A stretch of DNA of 64,000 nt, taken from NCBI RefSeq assembly GCF_963675165.1, contig NC_087379.1, positions 5,039,442 through 5,103,441 on the forward strand, given 5' to 3'. Under the pieces are notes generated by a model. It saw only the letters and a list, made by a program, of their open reading frames with translations, made no database searches and was not told the origin of the DNA. The translations under genes and the position numbers were made by a program. This stretch comes from Halichondria panicea. Lineage: Eukaryota > Porifera > Demospongiae > Suberitida > Halichondriidae. Positions within the stretch are counted from its first letter, which is position 1, and each line of letters starts with the position of its first letter. Below are positions 10,778 to 22,353 of the stretch, piece after piece.

Positions 10778-11797
10778 TTATTGTTCGTTTTTACACAAAA
10801 ATAGTTTCTTCCATGTCTTCCGAACATTAATGTACAGGTAGAGTAGTACAAGTGGAAAAAACAAGCTATGCAACATATCCATAATAAAGTACTCGTATTT
10901 TGACATGATATTAGCCCAGTTGCCATAAAATGCTTCCACACCAGCCTGCTTTAAAATATAACCCGTGAAAGTGGTGAAAAAGAAGCTTAGTATGCTATTG
11001 CACACTAGAAGAACTGCCATCAGCACAGGTAATAACATCATTCGTTGATTCAGTGATGTTTCAATTCTATTTTCAGATCGAACTATGAAGCTCCTCTTGA
11101 ATATTCGAAAAGCCTCTATCGAAGTTAGTATTGTAATGACAAAGGCAGGTGTCATTGTAAACACTACTAAACAAATGACTACAATAAAAAATTCTGTAAC
11201 AATATTTCGTCCTTCTGGAGATTCGTTTTCATAGCAGAATATATGACAATGTATTGGATACCTTGCCAAGCCATTTGTGATAACAAGGACAACTGTCCAG
11301 AAAAAAGCTACAAGAGCTGTTATTGCTGTGAAGAAGTAACTATGTTTGTAACCAATTCGCTTCCCTTTCATTGTGAGAAGCTGCACGACACTCAGGCAGG
11401 TCACAGCTACAATTGAGTACACTGTGAAGAATACTCTTGGTGCTTGCAATGGAACTATCGTCCATCTTGTACAATGACAGTAACGAATGGTCGCAGATGA
11501 GTTCACACACTGATCCACACAAGCGAATAGTTTGTCGATACAGACACCAATCAAAAGGGATCCAAAGAGAACTAGAAGTGGCTTGTGCTTGACCTTGCTC
11601 TTGATTAAAGCAACCAACACTGACACATTCATGAGTATTGTAGTAGGTAGAAGGACTCCGACAAAAAGAAACAGGTTAACTGTAGTTAGTGGTATCCATA
11701 AAGGGAACTCAATAGCATCGGTTGCATTCATAGTATTTGAAGAATACACGAACTTTATGAAGTCTATGAATTGTCTATAATTATGCTGCATGGGCAA
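10778..11797 (-). CDS. 7TM receptor-like protein, copy A
   Basis: An uninterrupted 339-residue reading frame with seven hydrophobic segments. Relative to the internal Met that starts MNATDAIEF (residue 24), they fall near 14-38, 44-66, 80-110, 118-142, 170-200, 222-250 and 270-295. An N-glycosylation site (NAT) is near that start, and a short basic tail follows TM7 (NVRKTWKKLFLC), like helix 8 of GPCRs. Cys residues before TM3 and in the TM4-5 loop could form the usual disulphide. No DRY or NPxxY motif is seen, so the class is unresolved. The first Met gives 23 extra residues absent from copy C, so the internal Met may be the true start. It is convergent with Pmp fragment 1. Nearly identical to copies at 20940 and 53235. 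Plasma membrane is inferred; the ligand is unknown. Confidence 0.75.
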   Translation of the reverse strand: MPMQHNYRQFIDFIKFVYSSNTMNATDAIEFPLWIPLTTVNLFLFVGVLLPTTILMNVSVLVALIKSKVKHKPLLVLFGSLLIGVCIDKLFACVDQCVNSSATIRYCHCTRWTIVPLQAPRVFFTVYSIVAVTCLSVVQLLTMKGKRIGYKHSYFFTAITALVAFFWTVVLVITNGLARYPIHCHIFCYENESPEGRNIVTEFFIVVICLVVFTMTPAFVITILTSIEAFRIFKRSFIVRSENRIETSLNQRMMLLPVLMAVLLVCNSILSFFFTTFTGYILKQAGVEAFYGNWANIMSKYEYFIMDMLHSLFFPLVLLYLYINVRKTWKKLFLCKNEQ

Positions 11798-12474
11798 AGC
11801 TACTAAACTTTACACTATAATTCTCCATGGAAATACAGGATAAACTGTTGACTCACTTTAATTAATAATAACACTTTCATTTCTCATTTATTACATTTGT
11901 GTACACAGACTCGGTTAAAAGTATCGATATTGGGTTAATTTCGCATCTATGTATAAATAAACACAAAGCTCCAAGGATTGGATGTTGTCGAAAACATCAG
12001 CAATTCAAGTCACTGCCTTTTATAGTGGTGCAATGAGTAGGTGCAACAAATATCAATGGAATCATTCAAGGTAATACTGTATGTATAATACATGCGCATG
12101 CATACACACATCGTCTCATGATCTCGATCACCACAGACTTAAGAGTCAAGTAATAGCTAATTCCAGTTTAGCCTCGATCCCAGGCCGCACTTCATCAGGG
12201 AAAGTTTGAGTTATTGGGTGGGAGGGTGAAAAAGCAGATTTCATCCACTGCATTTACACACAGTGCAATATGCCCTATGTTCTGGTATACTGCAGTGCAA
12301 TATATGCATGGTTGCTATGGTAGAGTGATGCAACATGCCATAATAATTATACAGAGCACTGGATTGCTTTGATTTGCCACTCACCATGCACCAAGTTTAC
12401 ATTAAAGCGCGGCGTATATATATATGTAATCAGTTAACACTACATGTGTGAGAGACTGGAACTAATTATTAGAT

Positions 12475-12998
12475 CCGACTAGAAAAACATTTGCAATGTG
12501 AAAAATTGCTAGGATTGGCCAGGGGAACCACAAAAAAGCGTGGAAACAAGAAATCAGACGAGAGCATAACTCCAATCCGTTACAACGTCAATCACATGTA
12601 CTGGTAGTTTTCCCATGTTTTCACAGCCAATATACGCAATTTTTACTGGTGGAGTGATGACCAATCCCTATATATTTATCCATTTTGGAATGTGCGGGCA
12701 CATAATCATGATGATTTGTGATGAATTGATGTTCCTAATACATGCAGTGGTGAGCACAGGTATACACACAGTCCATCCATGCGTAGTAACATGCACGGAC
12801 CGCACTGGTGACCTGCATGGAATGATATGGTGGATCTGGAACACAGTCTATTATTTAATATACTATGTATTGTACATGTTCATGACGTTGTAACGAATTG
12901 GAGTTATGCTCTCGTCTGATTTCTTGTTTCCACGCTTTTTTGTGGTTCCCCTGGCCAATCCTAGCAATTTTTCACATTGCAAATGTTTTTCTAGTCGG
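12475..12998. mobile_element. Long-TIR element without a gene
   Basis: About 120-bp, nearly perfect inverted repeats start CCGACTAGAAAAACATTTGC and enclose about 280 bases. No convincing target duplication is seen. The open frame inside (12615-12893) has no recognisable domain. The right arm of the large inverted duplication lacks this element, so it inserted after, or was lost since, that duplication. Confidence 0.7.
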
Positions 12999-13545
12999 AT
13001 TCCCTTTCTTTTTCAGTACAGTTTACGTATCATGACATGCATAAGTGGAACGTCAAGAGGTAGTACAGAAGTTCAAGAGAAGAGAAGACAGGACTAATCA
13101 GATATTTTCTCGAATATCTCTGGACTAATAATTATAGTAATGAGTAATAATTATTGCTTGATATATTGAATTTGTATCAGTATTAAATGACAGCCATTTT
13201 AAGAGCATGATATCTAGCCAGTGCATATAGCATGCCTGTCAGAGAAAGGGAGCTAGAGCTGAACAGTGTGATTAAAAGCAGCAACACCTCAGGCTCTGGA
13301 AAAGCACTACTGCACTGATTCGCACGGTTTATTAGCCACGCCTATCTATTATTAAGTGGCCACAATGCAATCATTAAAGATGGCGGAATTGTCTAGGTAA
13401 GAGAAATAGAGACTGAGAGGTCATCTGCCTCGTGGAAGCAATCGCAAATCTGAAGAAGCGCTTTGTAATCCAGGTTGTAGTGGTTTGGAAACCCTGTGCA
13501 GAATGTCCTGGAGATGGCTGTACTTGGAGCAAATGCTGGGCAAGA

Positions 13546-13607
13546 AACTTACTTATACTTACTTATACTTACTTACTCACTCACTCACTTACTTAGTCAG
13601 TCAGACA
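13546..13607. repeat. ACTT/ACTC simple repeat
   Basis: A run of CTTACTTATACTTACTTAT-type 4-bp and 8-bp units, then ACTC and AGTC units. Confidence 0.85.
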
Positions 13608-13859
13608 AAGTGCAGTGAAATGTGGAAATAGTGCAAATTCATTCATTAAAATGTTCATGGATTATGAAATGAGAGATACAAAGAGAGAAAAGGCTAAATA
13701 AACTAGATCTATCTGTCTAGCCAGTTCCTTGATGTGGCCTTTCCCTGCAGAGATAGAACAGTTTGAACATGAGTCAAAATAATTGAAATATTGCTAAACA
13801 CGGGCAAACCCACTGCCAATCCTATGTAAAACCTACTAATACATAGATCTAGCTACCTG

Positions 13860-14640
13860 TATAATATTAAGCAACATTCCTAAGCCTTGGTGCAAGCTTC
13901 AGTTTCGAATTCTACTCTGGAGCTATATAATTATAGTGCTTTACATTGGATCAGTGAACAGTAAAGTGAATGGTACTATGTCTCAGAGCAACCAACATAG
14001 AACCTCTGCCAGGACCTGTGACATGCCAGTACACGGACCATGACAGTTGTCTATCCACCCTATAGCCTCCAATTGATAATGCAGCATGCAATACCAAGTT
14101 GGCAAGATTTTCATTATATGTTTTGTCTGTATACCATTTTATATTTTGATGTCAGATGACATCATGTTATAAATAAACTATTCAGATATATAAACCCTAC
14201 AGCTTATTATTTGTTTTTACACAATAACAGATTATTCCATGTCATTGTGTTTATTTAGTGTAGAGGTAGAAACAAGTGGAAAAGACAAGCTAAATCTTTG
14301 CACTGTATCCAAAATAGTGCTTCCACTCCATCAGTTTTTGATATTAGCCCAGTTTCCAAAATTAATATTTCGTGAAACACAAATCTAGAAAGGAACAACG
14401 GAAGAAGCACGTACTCCTTTGAATTTCTCAGGGTTCCAGATTTGCTTATTCCTGATGCCAGTACCGTGCGGGTAGAAAATTTCGAGGTGTTTAATTTTAA
14501 GTTTTTTGTGGGTGGCTGCAGAACACGAAAATTTGGAAGGCTTCGTATGCGCATACGAGATAAGTGCCACACCCTAACTCCACGAAATTTACTGCCCGCG
14601 AAATTAAATTAAATTGTCGCGAGGGTGACACAACCATTAT
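13860..14640. repeat. Left-arm flank of the inverted duplication, with partial MITE
   Basis: This stretch is repeated in reverse at about 51125-51900. It includes a tail-like piece of a 7TM gene 3' end (14210-14400) and a partial copy of the ACCGTA MITE (about 14460-14640) that ends only a few bases before the Pmp-like start codon. No independent gene is seen. Confidence 0.75.
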
Positions 14641-17600
14641 GATTCATTTAGCTGCAATACTTCTCGGCATCTGCATATATAACTATTGTTTGTAGTTCAC
14701 AGCACTATCATATTGTGCCTGATACTACTGCGTCTATTGACTTGTGTTCTGAATTTCCGATTGGCACTTGCTTTACTCTTGATCAGTTTGCTCAAGCAGA
14801 TATATTCTCTGATGATAGGACCAATCTCACATTGACATTTCTAGAAGGGGATCATGTGCTCACACGACTGCTTACTATTCATGATTTTTTACGTGTTCAG
14901 ATAATTGGCTGCAAATATTCTGTATTGATATTATTCAATGATACAAGTCGAATTGATTTATCAAACATCACCAAGTTGAGCGTTGATCACATATTCTTCG
15001 TTCAGTATGCACCGTTCTTTGACAATTTTAAACGAGGCTTGAGCATTAGCACAACACAAAATGTTTTCATATATGATAGCTGTATTGTGGGCTTTGAAGG
15101 CACTAAACAAGATATTGGTGTGCTAACCGTTAGTGGTGCCCAAAACACACAGATTGAAAATTTTATCTTTCTGAATAATTCTGGCAGAGCACTTTTTGTC
15201 GAATCAGATAACGTAAAAATTAAGGAAGGAAATTTTGAGCAAAATTCTGGTGCAATTTTCATTAGTGCTACTTGTGCAAGTATCAGTAACACTGAATTTA
15301 TTGAAAACCTTAATGGGGCTATTCTGATCAACAAAGGCATTGTTAACATAGCCAATTGTGAGCTAGCAAATAACCAGGAATTGTATGATATAGATCTATA
15401 TGGTGGCTACATTGGGGGAGCTATTGTCGCTGCTGGAGGCAATTTGACGATCTCTAACAGTACTTTTTATGGCAACAGTGCTGACTTGGGTAGAGTAATT
15501 TTAGTTCTTCAAGGTAGCCTGTCTCTTTCTAACAGTGCGCTAACCAACAACAGAGCTCTAGCTTTGTTTATAGATTCAAGTGATTTCTTAATGACCAATT
15601 GTACCGTAACAAATAACAAAAACCATGGGATACGTGGCGGAGGGGCAATTTTTGGTACGAGGTCCAGCAATAATTTATCAATTTCCAGAAGTGATTTTGT
15701 TGATAACAATTCTATAAATGGTTATGGTGGAGTAATTTTAGTTGAAACTGGTGCTCTTTTGATCTCCAACAGCCGGTTCATGAGCAACACTGCTTATCAA
15801 GGTGGTGGAAGTATTATGGTTGAATATGGCAATGTGTCTATTTCAGACAGTGATTTCAAAAACAATGTTGCAGCATACGGTGGAGGCTTTAGTGTTTGGT
15901 ATGGCAATGTATATATCCTAAATTGTACATTTGACAATAATAGTGTCTCACATATAAGCATGGTGGAGGTTTTTATGTTCGATCAGTTTATTTGATACTT
16001 TCTAACTCCATCTTTACAAGAAACAAAGTGAAGGTTGGAGGTGGAGCAATATACATTCAAGAGCACACACTTTTCATAACAAACACAGTGTTTACGAACA
16101 ATTCCGCTCATAGTGGTGGAGTTTTAAGCATTTCTAATGGAACAGCCCAACTCTCTAACATTACTGCTTTGTACAACGTTGGATATGGTCAAGGAGTGTT
16201 CTATATTCATGATACAACTACAGTTATATCCAATTCTACATTCATTGGAAATTCAGCAATGCAATATGATCTTGCGCTATTTGGAGTCATCAGTATTTTA
16301 GAATGCACTATGAATTTTTCAGGAATGAACACAATGATCGACAACATGGGTCCTAGCATTAATGCGCACTCTGCATCAGTATATTTTACAGGCCCAACGA
16401 ATTTCAGCAGCAACCATGGTATTGATATTAATGGTGGAGGACTTTCTGCTACTCTGAGTCAGATTTACTTTAGCGGAACAGGAGCAATAATGTTTTTTAA
16501 CAATTCAGCTGATAATGGAGGAGCAATATTTCTAGCGAAAGTTTGCTTTATGTAGGCTCTCAGCATCTCTTCGTGTCGCATAACACAGCACAACATGGTG
16601 CTGGGATATATGGGTACCAAAGCACAATAAAGTTCAAATGCGATGACAAGAAACAGAATAGTGAGGTTGTCATTACAAACAACTATGCTACTCATAGTGG
16701 TGGTGGTATTTGGGCTTTAGGAACAACCATTCAACTGTTACAATCAAATGTCTACCTAGACCATAACTCTGCTGCATTCAATGGTGGTGGTATGTTCTTA
16801 CAACAAAACTCCAAGATTTATCTTCTTAAGCATGGTATAGACTGTACATACGATTGGTGTCAAGTCAAGCTAGAAATAATAAATAATTCTGCTTTGTTGG
16901 GAGGAGGAATATTTGTAGCCGATAATTCAACTGGTAGAGGAGCATGTAGGGGAGGTTCATCAGATAGAATTGTTCGAACGAATTATCTCGACAATATCCT
17001 TTCTGACTGTTTCATTCAAACTATTAATTTTCATGGATCACATGAGTCCCTTGATTATGTCAAAACTCTTCTTTCTGGCAACACTGCAAAACGTTCAGGA
17101 AACGACATCTATGGAGGTCTATTGGACAGATGTACTGTGAGCCCTTTAGCTGAATTGTATGGGTTATGGAATGCAGAAGACTATAATTATCAGAAAAACT
17201 GTAAATATTACGAGCAATTCAACAATATCTTCAGATCCCGTACAAGTTGTTTTTTGTACTCCCACAGAAATATTTACACGAAAAGGTGAATTATTTAGAA
17301 TAAGTGTCAGAGCAATTGATCAAGTTGGAAATTCTTTGAACGCAACCATACATAACTCAGTAGTCACCGACAGTGGAATTGGTCGCCTCAAAGAAGGGCA
17401 AACAGAACAAACAGTTGGGGATAAGTGTACTGAATTGGAATTCAATGTGTTTTCAGAAGACAATTCTGCTCTAATAGAACTCTACGCTTATGGGCCATGT
17501 GTCAACATAGGACTTTCAAAGAATACTTTTAATGTTACTTTTCTTCCCTGCACTTGCCCATTAGGATTTCAGCCATCAATGTCTCGAATCGAGTGTGTAT

Positions 17601-19290
17601 GTGAGTGTGATGTGAAATTGCAATCTTACATAGCGAACTGTTCTAATGGCTTCCTCAGAATGGAAACTGGCATATGGATTGGGGTTACCAACGATACTGA
17701 TGGTGAAATAGGATACATTGTTGATAATTGCCCTTTTGACTACTGTGTTAAGGAACCAATTGACGTCAGTTTGAAAACCTCTCACGAGATAGACAGACAG
17801 TGTGCATACAATCAAAGTGGTGTCTTGTGCGGTGAATGTGAGCAAGGACTCAGTCTTATTCTGGCTACCTCAAAATGCAAGGAGTGTTCAAACACCTACC
17901 TTCTTCTTCTGATTCCATTTGCCCTTGCTGGTATAGTATTGGTTACATTTATTCTCGTATTCAACATCACCATAGCGACAGGAAATGTTCATGGCTTGAT
18001 TTTCTATGCTAATGTACTCGCTGCCAATAAAGCTGTATTCCTTCCCTTTGATAATGTTCTAACTGTAATCATATCATGGGTGAATCTTGATTTGGGAATA
18101 GAAACCTGCTTTCATGATGGGATGAGTTCTCAAGCAAAAGTACTCCTTCAACTTGTCTTCCCAGCCTATTTGTTTTTTCTGATGCTTGGAATTATTGTTC
18201 TTTGCAAATACTTTGACTCAATTTCCAAACTTCTTTCCAATGCCAACCCTGTTGCTGCACTATGCACACTTTTCATGCTTTCTTACTCCAAGCTGCTGCG
18301 GTTCACAATTTCTGCATTGCAGTTTAACTTTCTCAGGTATCCTGATGGTTCAGATGAATTGGTTTGGTTGTATGATGCCAATGTACGGTACTTTAACCCT
18401 GAACACACAACTCGATTTATTGCTTCTGTTGTAATCCTCACTGCTGGTGGATTATTTACTGTTTTGATTTTCTTTGGCCAGTGGTTTCCTCACTTCTCAA
18501 AATTAAAGATCATGAAATGGACAAAAAACACAAAATAATTATATTGGTTTCATGGACGCATACCATGCTCCATTCACTCCAAAGCATCGTTACTGGTTGG
18601 GATTGCTTCTCTTTTCTCTCATTGCTTACAACATCATAGCTGCCTTTGCAACGGATACCTACTTACCTATTATCTCTGCTGGGTGTATAGCAATTGGGAT
18701 ATGTTTTTTCAAGCTAATTGTTAAGAAAGTGCACAAGACTTCGCTTGGAGATCTAATTATTCAATCTTACGATTTTAGCATACGGAACCTCTTATGTGCG
18801 AGAAATAAAAGGGAATCAGTTCATACTAGCCAACTTTTCCATGTTTATTGCTTTCATTCTCTTCCTAACAATCGTGTGCTTCCATACACACAAGTAAGTT
18901 CTTAAGAAGACAAATGTATAGCTAAAAGTGATCAACTGCTTTAAAAGCAAGCGCATGATGATGGATTTGAATCTTCGGCGAAGAGCTGCTAACGAACAAG
19001 AAATTCAACATGTGTTAGTTGGTGATGAAGATAATGATGTAGATATAATAGACATCATCAATGAGCAAGTTGATCCAATTTACAATGACATACCTGAAAA
19101 TGAAGAACCTGGAAAGTATATTACTCCTCCTATCATAACACCTGCATCAAGACTCGACCAGTTGCGAGAACCAGCTCTGGACGTCCTTGCTCCTGTTACT
19201 ACTGAAGATTATCGACCAGCCCCACCCCGTCCTCAAGCTCGAAACTCTCCAGCTGTTGTTACTTGTACAGTTATCGAGGTCATACACTAA
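14639..19290 (+). pseudogene. Pmp-like pseudogene, left arm
   Basis: Almost full-length copy of the family with the same order as the intact gene: signal peptide, beta-helix repeats, Cys-rich segment, membrane spans and tail. It is broken many times. A TATA insertion in the signal peptide (about 14679) shifts the frame within 20 codons. A +2 lies near 15951, a -1 near 16535, an extra ATTA near 17185 and an extra ATTA near 18535. A small deletion lies near 18755. The longest open stretches are 14715-15995, 15992-16555, 16543-17289 and 17159-18538. The TATA and 17185 insertions also occur in the right-arm copy, so they predate the duplication. The MITE fragment replaces the upstream sequence found at the intact gene. 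Confidence 0.88.
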
Positions 19291-19487
19291 CTTCAAATAC
19301 ACTGTTGATCAGACGATTAGTAACAAAAGCGATTGTCCTTGTAGACTGTAACTGTATAGGTTTAGTTATTAGTACTCATGATCCTTCATGCTTATGATTA
19401 GTGCATGCTATGTGTTTATTATTTTTACATTATCATTGATTCTGTCCACATGTATGCGTTAAAGTGTGCATAGGTAAGACAATAGCC

Positions 19488-19530
19488 TCGATTCCAGGCC
19501 AATTAAATCGGCCTGGAATCGAGGCTAAGG
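19488..19530. repeat. Perfect short palindrome of the TAGCCTCGAT family
   Basis: TAGCCTCGATTCCAGGCC and its exact reverse complement are separated by only a few bases. This is a minimal head-to-head pair of the termini seen on the 1082-bp element at 55041-56122. Confidence 0.8.
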
Positions 19531-19887
19531 TAAGACTATCCGAGGAAACTGTACAAGACTCACTTTATTCAAATTGGTTGCCATATAATTATTGGACAAC
19601 ATTCAGGTACGGTTGTGCTGGAGAGCTACAGTTTGGTGACTCGGCGATGATGCCTGCCATGAATCGGTGCTGGATGATGTTTAGTTGTCTTTAGCTTTGC
19701 AATGTAATAGAGTCCAATTTATAATTATGTAGACAATTATAATTATTATAATTATATTAAGCAAAATTGGTGCAACCTGTAGCACTCTGTCTCTGGAGTG
19801 GTTATATCTTTTGTCGATCCTCATTGAATTCACTGTGTAGTTCATGCATCCTAGCCATCAAGTGATAATGCAGCATGCATGCCCAGT

Positions 19888-20475
19888 ATCACAGGGCCGT
19901 AGCCACCAACTTTAGAGCGGTCAGGTTATGAAATGGAAAAAATCGGCGCGCACAGCGCGACAAAATTTTTGGGGCCACGCCCATTTTCGGTATCGTTGGT
20001 CACGCCCCTTGTCTACTGCTGGACTAGATTCTGTTCATCTGTGTTTAGCTTTAATTAAAGCTTAGGCCCTAACACAAAATAATGTTACAGAACACAACAT
20101 CTTGATTCTCATCATGATGGAGAAACAGCAAAGTTTTATTTGGCAAGACCACAGAACTGGTTTGCAAATGATGATCGCTTCGGGAACAACAAATTATTAG
20201 CTCAGCTGGATGGTGAGCTTGGTCTGGAAGACTTGGAAGGGATTCTCTCTCAACATTGACAGCCATAGCAATGATAGCATGCAATACTTATAGATTAATT
20301 AATAGTCTTGATCACTTATAGTTAGTTCTCGGGTCCCAGGCCGATTTTTTTTAATAGAACGAAGTTGAAAAGCGACCTAGGGTTCAATTGGAGACGGATC
20401 GGCCTGGGGTCTAGCATGATGCTAGCCTCGATCCCAGGCCGAGTTTTCGCTTTTATAACGGTTAGGTGAACAACT
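19888..20475. mobile_element. Fragments of hAT-like and TAGCCTCGAT-family termini
   Basis: CAGGGCCGTAGCCACC near 19892 resembles the terminus of the composite element at 41952, followed by GGGGCCACGCCC. Near 20335-20475 there is a broken inverted pair: GGTCCCAGGCCG on one side, and TAGCCTCGATCCCAGGCCG plus AGTTTTCGCTTTTATAACGG on the other. The latter matches the first 45 bases of the element at 55041. No gene is seen. Confidence 0.5.
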
Positions 20476-20939
20476 AACTGAATAATTTATGCTTGCATGT
20501 TTTGCAGAATCATCTTTTTCTTGAGGGCCTGGTAAGCCACAAATCACTACCATATAACAATTTAGATAACAATATGCATGTACACAAGTCTTTTCTTCTT
20601 AGATATTATATACACTGAACTACAGATCCTGGAAGAATCAATGTTCTTCTTTCTTGAGGTCCTGGTAAGCCACATAATACAACAATAGATGCATGTAAAT
20701 AAGTCTTTTCTTCTCAGTGACTTTATATAGATAAGCTAACTTTAATATACTATAACACTATTACTTTTTGAGCGAAAGCATAACATGGCGAGAGGCATTA
20801 GCAAGCGCACGCTTGCAACGCTCGTTATACATGTGTCAGAATGGTCTAAACAAAGTATAAATATACATAATTAATATTATGCATGCACAAAAGCTATTTG
20901 ATTTTTAAAAATCTATCCTGCATGCATGTGGTTCAGTGC

Positions 20940-21911
20940 TTATTGTTCGTTTTTACACAAAAATAGCTTCTTCCATGTCTTCCGAACATTAATGTACAGG
21001 TAGAGAAGTACAAGTGGAAAAGACAAGGTATGCACCATATCCAAAATGAAGTACTCGTATTTTGCCATGATATTAGCCCAGTTGCCATAAAATGTTTCCA
21101 CACCAGCCTGATTTAAAATCAAACTCGTGAAAGTGGTGAAAAAGAAGCTTAGTATGCCATTGCACACTAGAGGAACTGCCATCAGCACAGGTAATAATAT
21201 CATTCGTCGATTCAGTGCTGTTTCAATTCTATTTTCACATCTAACTATGAAGCTCCTCTTGAATATTCGAAAGGTCTCTATCGAAGTTAGTATTGTAATA
21301 ACAAAGGCAGGTGTCATTGTAAGCACTACGAAACAAATGGCTGCAATAAAAGCTTCTGTAACAATATTTCGACCTTCTGGAGATTCATTTTCATAGCAGA
21401 ATAAATGACAATGTATTGGATACCTTGCCAAGCCATTTGTGATAATATGTACAACTGTCCAGAAAAAAGCTACAAGAGCTGTTATTGCTGTGAAGAAGTA
21501 ACTATGTTTGTAACCAATTCGCTTCCCTTTCATTGTGAGAAGCTGCACGACACTCAAGCAGGTCACAGCTACAATTGAGTACACTGTGAAGAATACTCTT
21601 GGTGCTTGCAATAGAACTATCGTCCATCTTGTACAATGACAGTAACGAATGGATGCAGGTGAGTTCACACACTGATCCACACATATAAATAGTTTGTCGA
21701 TACAGACACCAATCAAAAGGGATCCAAAGAGAACTAGAAGTGGCTTGTGCTTGACCTTGCTTTTGATTAAAGCAACCAACACTGATACATTCATGAGTAT
21801 TGTAGTAGGTAGAAGCACTCCGATAAAAAGAAACAGGTTAACTGTAGTTAGTGGTATCCAAAAAGGGAACTCAATAGCATCGGTTGAATTCATAACATTT
21901 GAAGAATACAT
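20940..21911 (-). CDS. 7TM receptor-like protein, copy B
   Basis: Uninterrupted frame of 323 residues, nearly identical to copies A and C and with the same seven hydrophobic segments. The first Met (MYSSNV) lies seven residues before MNSTDAIEF, the start equivalent to copy C; either could be used. The N-terminal glycosylation site is NST. The C-terminus is NVRKTWKKLFLCKNEQ. It lies 1.65 kb beyond, and convergent with, the left-arm Pmp-like pseudogene, the same arrangement as copy A with fragment 1 and copy C with the intact Pmp-like gene. Differences from A are mostly conservative (for example VVHIITNGL for VVLVITNGL), which suggests that selection has kept the frame. Ligand and coupling are unknown. 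Confidence 0.75.
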   Translation of the reverse strand: MYSSNVMNSTDAIEFPFWIPLTTVNLFLFIGVLLPTTILMNVSVLVALIKSKVKHKPLLVLFGSLLIGVCIDKLFICVDQCVNSPASIRYCHCTRWTIVLLQAPRVFFTVYSIVAVTCLSVVQLLTMKGKRIGYKHSYFFTAITALVAFFWTVVHIITNGLARYPIHCHLFCYENESPEGRNIVTEAFIAAICFVVLTMTPAFVITILTSIETFRIFKRSFIVRCENRIETALNRRMILLPVLMAVPLVCNGILSFFFTTFTSLILNQAGVETFYGNWANIMAKYEYFILDMVHTLSFPLVLLYLYINVRKTWKKLFLCKNEQ

Positions 21912-22353
21912 GAACTTTATGAAGTTTCTATAATTATACTGACTCGGCTAAGATTCTATAATTCTGTGTTTGTGTCAAGAGAAATACAGGATGAACTGCT
22001 GACTCGCTTTAATAGATAACATTATACTTTCTCATTGATGTTATACATTTGTTATACATACAATGTACATGTAATTCCCTTGATTCTGAGTAGATCTTTG
22101 ATAAAAGGCAGGCCCGGACTTTCTGCTGTTTTCAACAACATCCAAATCCTTTATACTGTACAGTAGATGCAACTATGATACAAGTAACCCTATCTGACTC
22201 CATGGAAATCAGTTCATGGGAGTCCATGCAGAAATCTGTCCCCCTCCGTGGGTGGGGAGCTCACAAGACTAAGCACGCTTGTAGTTCCCATGCTGATTTT
22301 TCAGGTTGATGGAGAAAATATCATTACGTTCTTTTAGAAAAACATCGGCCTAG

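Noticed and set aside
12615..12893. Hydrophobic 92-codon frame inside the long-TIR element
   Set aside because: No family features, and it lies in the loop of a non-autonomous element.
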